Positions 33,001-34,680 of a stretch of 34,680 bases of DNA are shown here, piece by piece. The position numbers and the translations under genes are program-made. Origin of the DNA: Rhodoferax sp. OV413 (GTDB lineage: Bacteria; Pseudomonadota; Gammaproteobacteria; Burkholderiales; Burkholderiaceae_C); contig CAMAWD010000070.1 in assembly GCA_945861785.1 (NCBI GenBank), positions 1 to 34,680 of the forward strand, written 5' to 3'. Within the stretch, counting starts at the first letter, position 1. The number at the start of each line of letters is the position of its first letter. A model generated the notes under the pieces. The model was not told where the DNA came from and did no database searches. It saw nothing but the letters and a program-made list of their open reading frames with translations.

Positions 33001-34680
33001 GCGGAATGCCACAGACAACTATTTCGAAGGCGGCAAAGGTGGTGACTCGGCCATTGGCGGTGGCTACCGAGACACCTACCGTTTCAACCTGGGTGACGAG
33101 CAGGACTGGATCACCGAGACCGAGGTCAGTACGTTGACGGGTGGCAACGACGTGCTTGAGTTTGGCCCGGGCATCGCACCGGGCGACATCAGGGTGTGGC
33201 GCAATAACAATGACCTGTATTTCTCCCACGCCAATGGCACCGACAAGGTGACAGTGGGGGACTGGTTTGCCAGCACAGCGACTTTTTCGGCCACCGCAAG
33301 GCGTGTCGAGACCGTCCGTTTTGCCGACGGCACGGTGTGGAATGCCCCGGCGCTGACGGCGGCGGCGCTGGTGGTGCGCGGCACACCGACCAGCGACTCC
33401 CTGAGCAGCTCGGACATGGACGACACCTTGTACGGTTTCGGCGGGAGTGACTGGCTCAGCGGTGGACGGGGCCACAACATTCTGGACGGTGGTGACGGTG
33501 ACGATCTGTTGTATGCCGACGATGGCTACTATAACGTCTTCACCTACCCCGCGACCCTCCGTGATTACTGGGGAAGCAACGAATTGATCGGCGGCGCAGG
33601 CAACGACACCTTCTGGACGGCTGCATTGGCCCGTGACACGGTGTTTGACGGTGGCCCGGGGAACGACATTTTGCGGGGCAGCGCTTACAACGACATTTAC
33701 CGCTTCAAGCTCGGTGACGGGCGCGACACCATCACCGAGGCGGCGCCGGCGGCGGGGTATGTGGACAAGCTCAGCTTCGGGCCGGGCATCCTGCCTGCGG
33801 ATATGCGGGTGTCCCGCCTGGGTGATGACCTGGTGCTGGCCCATGCCAATGGGCTGGACCAGGTGACCGTCACCGGTTGGTTCCCCGGGCCGAACCTGCG
33901 TATCGAGAGCATCACCTTCGCCGATGGCGTGGTCTGGAACGACGCTGCCGTCAACGCAGCCTTGTCTACCGAGTGGTCTGGCACGGCTGGCGCCGACACG
34001 CTGGTGGGGAGCGCCGGGCCCGACAACATCACTGGCCTGGGCGGCAACGACGTCTTGTCCGGGCTGGCTGGTGCGGACTGGTTGCAAGGCGGCACGGGCA
34101 ATGACAAGCTCGACGGTGGCGAGGGCAACGATGTGCTCTTTGGTGATGCGCCAGGTGAGAGCGCCAACAGCGAGTTGGTCACCAGCCTGGTGGTGTTTGC
34201 CCGTGGCAGCATCTGCGAGAACGTCTGGCCCACCATGGAAGTCTGGCTTGCCGGCGCCAGGGTGCAGAGCTTCAGCGTGGCGAGCACAGTGTTCACTGCC
34301 TACACGGTCACCGTGCCGGCTGGCACCAACGCCGCAAGTGTGGACTTGGTGTTCACCAACGACGCGTACCGGTCCGACCTGGGGCAGGACCGCAACCTCT
34401 ATGTGGAGCGCATCGAGGTCAACGGCCGCAGCCTGGGCGCCAGCGGTGCGGGTGCTGTGCTGGATTTCGGATCGGGTGCGGCAGCGTTCGACGGCTTCAA
34501 CACCACCGTGGCGTACGGAGCCATTACCAGCCACGCGGCGGTGCGTATCGGGCTGGGCGGCAACGACCAGCTCGACGGTGGCGCAGGCGCCGACACGATG
34601 GCAGGTGGCGTGGGCAACGACCTCTACCTGGTGGACAACAGCGCCGACGTGGTCACCGAGGCCGCCAACGCCGGGCACGA
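27011..34680 (+). CDS. Giant lipase-domain RTX protein, 3' end beyond the window
   Basis: An open frame of at least 2556 residues running off the right edge. Residues about 1-330 form an alpha/beta-hydrolase lipase domain: the oxyanion-type strand VFIAFRG, the nucleophile motif VTGSSLGGHLA (Ser190) and a possible catalytic His296 in SWNHD. There is no Sec signal. From residue about 558 there are many GGxGxDxL calcium-binding repeats (LYGGAGNDTL onward), densest at about 880-1530. A cadherin/Ig-like domain (LPAWLSFDTATRTLAGTPTA) follows at about 1640-1740. Then come three long repeats with hemolysin-related modules, and a CBM60-like domain (residues about 2386-2500, with LVFTNDAY and DRNLYVERIEVNG). 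It is probably a type I secreted lipase/adhesin; the secretion signal would be in the missing end. Confidence 0.9.
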   Translation, partial: MNNTALVDLAELSLAAYGQFDVANRSPIPAQLTNLNGDEHGFALSQATRFGDRFLVALPTFSDATAPGGSGGTSFDVTVFRRVSIRGDGQVFIAFRGTAQKSPIETPNDLSALLEFAAVGAAPSQIVAMYNWWQRVSTPKSATVPTLVPQYRYTFIGNQLERIADAPSTGEIAVLLASTPGAKVSVTGSSLGGHLAMAFAGLFPAVVEQAVAFNSPGFADNAAMRSLFATLGGTLPLVNGSLITNVVSSEANNAGDQLDLLAGFPGGNFPGTKLTIPIENQFGSDVLEPKIPSWNHDQRQITDALAVFGMLERLDPSMTLARFERLLRVSANGENRSLENLVGMVESALGVNTGPLPAGNAPGARDALHRAVQALVGGAPQSPEPDVIFQSLAGNVRLGFAGTGLSGAAKTNFQSLVALQMLSPFVLEPAGSAGAAALNSLWRTPAWAVQYEDWMSDQIARQSGGVALGYSDAYLADRQALLNQVMSANLQYAQANPDGYLPVSGSGGGNVNTRYVDGISGQLLQVNDVRISPSTAPNRYVVFGSATADVFGGASEDDHLYGGAGNDTLTGHAGNDYLEGGSGDDRYVFSGNFGVDRLSDTDASGGIELDGQMLTGGGGSGTANLWLGADDAGRVTRYVVRDSKDSATGKQLLIARAGDPGNTVTVNHFDLAAASSAAGYLGIRLDNAQRLVIAQGTKTDGVGGNSPFEAWNFDPNTFTGQTTMAQGGASLYTMFLRVAAKAGDTITLALSGLQDKFQALIGRRLVGASGAVIALEEGQTQVSFGLLQEGQVGAFASAGLSASYFGANAALESNTWSVQLQDAGSAGQTLAGDQTYLVRTSATTIVRDGRVVVQAGGMAYAVDAAGNLVAGAGVAIGDNVLYGADGADQLRGLLGNDALDGGAGNDLVLGGDGDDLIAGGSGNNDLQGGAGNDFILGAGTLSLNLQQLGPGDTWQVPAGKPLLGRGSTWGVYAQSDGLLVWDGAVAAAGGQDASTIEAGDGDDHVIAGAGDDRIDGEAGNDHLDGMGGSDFIFGGLGNDTIRADGIVLAGYFNTSIASSHGADYVDAGEGDDEVQGGGDADVLLGGAGADRIFGDSGGRTDGEFHVPLQYHGADQIDGEEGDDYLEGGGRGDTLYGGSGADTLWGDTTADNVVGDAGGPGSTASAYGDDHLDGEDGNDKLAGGGGDDALFGGAGDDTLWGDESNAALAGDLQGADYLDGELGDDVLVGGGRNDSLLGGDGNDQLAGDDVLAVLGGAFHGDDYLDGGAGNDTLVGGGGSDVLFGGAGTDVLRGDLDGADGLVSAFDGKDHLDGEEGDDRLFGGGGDDFLKGGTGNDQLDGGSGADAMEGGSGDDSYVVDDAGDLVVEAYAAGTDSVTSWISITLPDNVENLTLTGVGGVGGLDATGNEVGNALVGTSGANRIFGLGGNDTLVGGGGADLLVGGLGDDTFEVDDPGDVVVEAAGEGTDTVRSQIDFALPEHVERLLAVGAGHLQLTGNALDNDLFGNAGNNLLNAAAGNDYLSGGGGNDVYIFNPGSGQDTIGNTDLLRDTANAALPGGFDVLRFGAGINAADVVGSRVGDDVLLQLRGSTDSVTLAGYFGANMVTGSRVSDHKIDQVAFASGLVWRQATIESVVARAAANHRPTAALVVPALQARVGQSFTYTIAANTIVDQDTWDSVRYSLRSADGSDLPAWLSFDTATRTLAGTPTASQVGSAQLVLWGTDMYGLSAGAGVGINITDPLILGTAGNDTLTGSAQNDTVRGLGGNDLIRGGGGSDVLDGGDGDDQLFADSGSSSNELLGGAGNDTLSADRLAAGNRFEGGTGNDTLRGSAYDDTYHFALGDGRDNITEIAPVDGAGDRLVFGAGIAPADISATRLGNDMVFSHRNGTDQVTVKAWFTKSDNWIERVQFADNSSWNAAALTAVALVVNGTTGDDVMVGSAMNDTLRGLAGNDNLSGGAGSDILDGGEGYDVMVVGADGYESSNNQLFGGDGNDRMSATRNATDNYFEGGKGGDSAIGGGYRDTYRFNLGDEQDWITETEVSTLTGGNDVLEFGPGIAPGDIRVWRNNNDLYFSHANGTDKVTVGDWFASTATFSATARRVETVRFADGTVWNAPALTAAALVVRGTPTSDSLSSSDMDDTLYGFGGSDWLSGGRGHNILDGGDGDDLLYADDGYYNVFTYPATLRDYWGSNELIGGAGNDTFWTAALARDTVFDGGPGNDILRGSAYNDIYRFKLGDGRDTITEAAPAAGYVDKLSFGPGILPADMRVSRLGDDLVLAHANGLDQVTVTGWFPGPNLRIESITFADGVVWNDAAVNAALSTEWSGTAGADTLVGSAGPDNITGLGGNDVLSGLAGADWLQGGTGNDKLDGGEGNDVLFGDAPGESANSELVTSLVVFARGSICENVWPTMEVWLAGARVQSFSVASTVFTAYTVTVPAGTNAASVDLVFTNDAYRSDLGQDRNLYVERIEVNGRSLGASGAGAVLDFGSGAAAFDGFNTTVAYGAITSHAAVRIGLGGNDQLDGGAGADTMAGGVGNDLYLVDNSADVVTEAANAGH
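32228..33975 (+). repeat. Three tandem RTX plus hemolysin-related modules inside the giant gene
   Basis: Units beginning at about 32228, 32785 and 33373, each 185-200 codons, share one order. First come GNDTL-x-GL-x-GND RTX repeats and LDGG-x-GDD, then an ELLGGAGNDT-like segment and a DDTYHFALGDGRDNITE-like strand. Next are FGPGI-x-P-DI-x-V, a V-x-WF strand, and finally V-x-FADG-x-W followed by A-x-L. The second half matches the hemolysin-type calcium-binding-related domain. Identity between units is partial, so these are old duplications. A related copy of the second half occurs earlier, at about 31590-31910. Confidence 0.7.

Noticed and set aside
31826-34678. Second long minus-strand open frame (950 codons) opposite the RTX gene
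   Set aside because: Same reason: low-complexity antisense of the repeat modules without start signals or motifs.

Overview
The window is high-GC DNA that looks like a chromosomal segment of a Burkholderiales betaproteobacterium, probably Comamonadaceae. This is inferred from the short N-terminus of ImuB, a Bug/TctC-type solute receptor placed with a xanthine-oxidase-family enzyme, the betaproteobacterial form of the LexA boxes, and a groESL operon carrying both a RpoH-type promoter and a CIRCE operator. I saw no rRNA, tRNA, CRISPR array or intact transposase.

Layout. Bases 1-641 hold groES and the start of groEL (minus strand) with their heat-shock control region. Bases 993-2348 are an AbiEi/AbiEii type IV toxin-antitoxin pair behind an inverted-repeat operator. 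Bases 2501-3730 encode a Bcr/CflA drug efflux pump. Bases 3963-11242 are the SOS mutasome imuA-imuB-dnaE2 with two LexA boxes. The cassette is split between imuB and dnaE2 by about 1.7 kb containing a damaged Phd/CcdA-hybrid antitoxin with CcdB, a tail of an SDR gene, and a MazEF pair. Downstream of dnaE2 lie fragments of a second, diverged dnaE2 with a BrnTA module between them. Next come a toxin gene reduced to 12 codons in front of an orphan antidote gene, and the tail of another antidote gene. The 12 kb from 1 to 12.9 kb therefore holds four toxin-antitoxin loci with both partners recognisable (AbiE, Phd/Ccd, MazEF, BrnTA) plus one without its toxin, gathered around the error-prone repair genes.

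Bases 12.9-19.7 kb are a metabolic stretch: EstB-type serine hydrolase, M20 peptidase tail, PPOX-fold protein, TauD-like dioxygenase, metallo-beta-lactamase-fold hydrolase, PsiF-like protein, a GGDEF-EAL pseudogene, and a TIGR04076-like protein coupled to an aldo/keto reductase. Bases 19.9-26.0 kb are a catabolic operon: a Bug receptor, the three subunits of a molybdenum hydroxylase and a CoxG-like protein on the minus strand, with a divergent MarR regulator and a palindromic operator between them. A palindromic stem-loop repeat occurs at about 15.0 kb and again at 26.1 kb.

Bases 26502-34680 hold a two-gene unit: a small membrane-anchored protein with a TTG start overlaps (ATGA) a giant open frame that runs off the right edge with at least 2556 residues. 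The giant protein has an N-terminal GxSxG lipase-like domain, a long field of RTX calcium-binding repeats, and C-terminal modules including a CBM60-like domain. It has no Sec signal and is probably a type I secreted lipase/adhesin. The small partner is a candidate immunity or accessory protein. The most interesting parts are this pair, the hybrid antitoxin, and the toxin-antitoxin-rich, partly decayed surroundings of the SOS mutasome.
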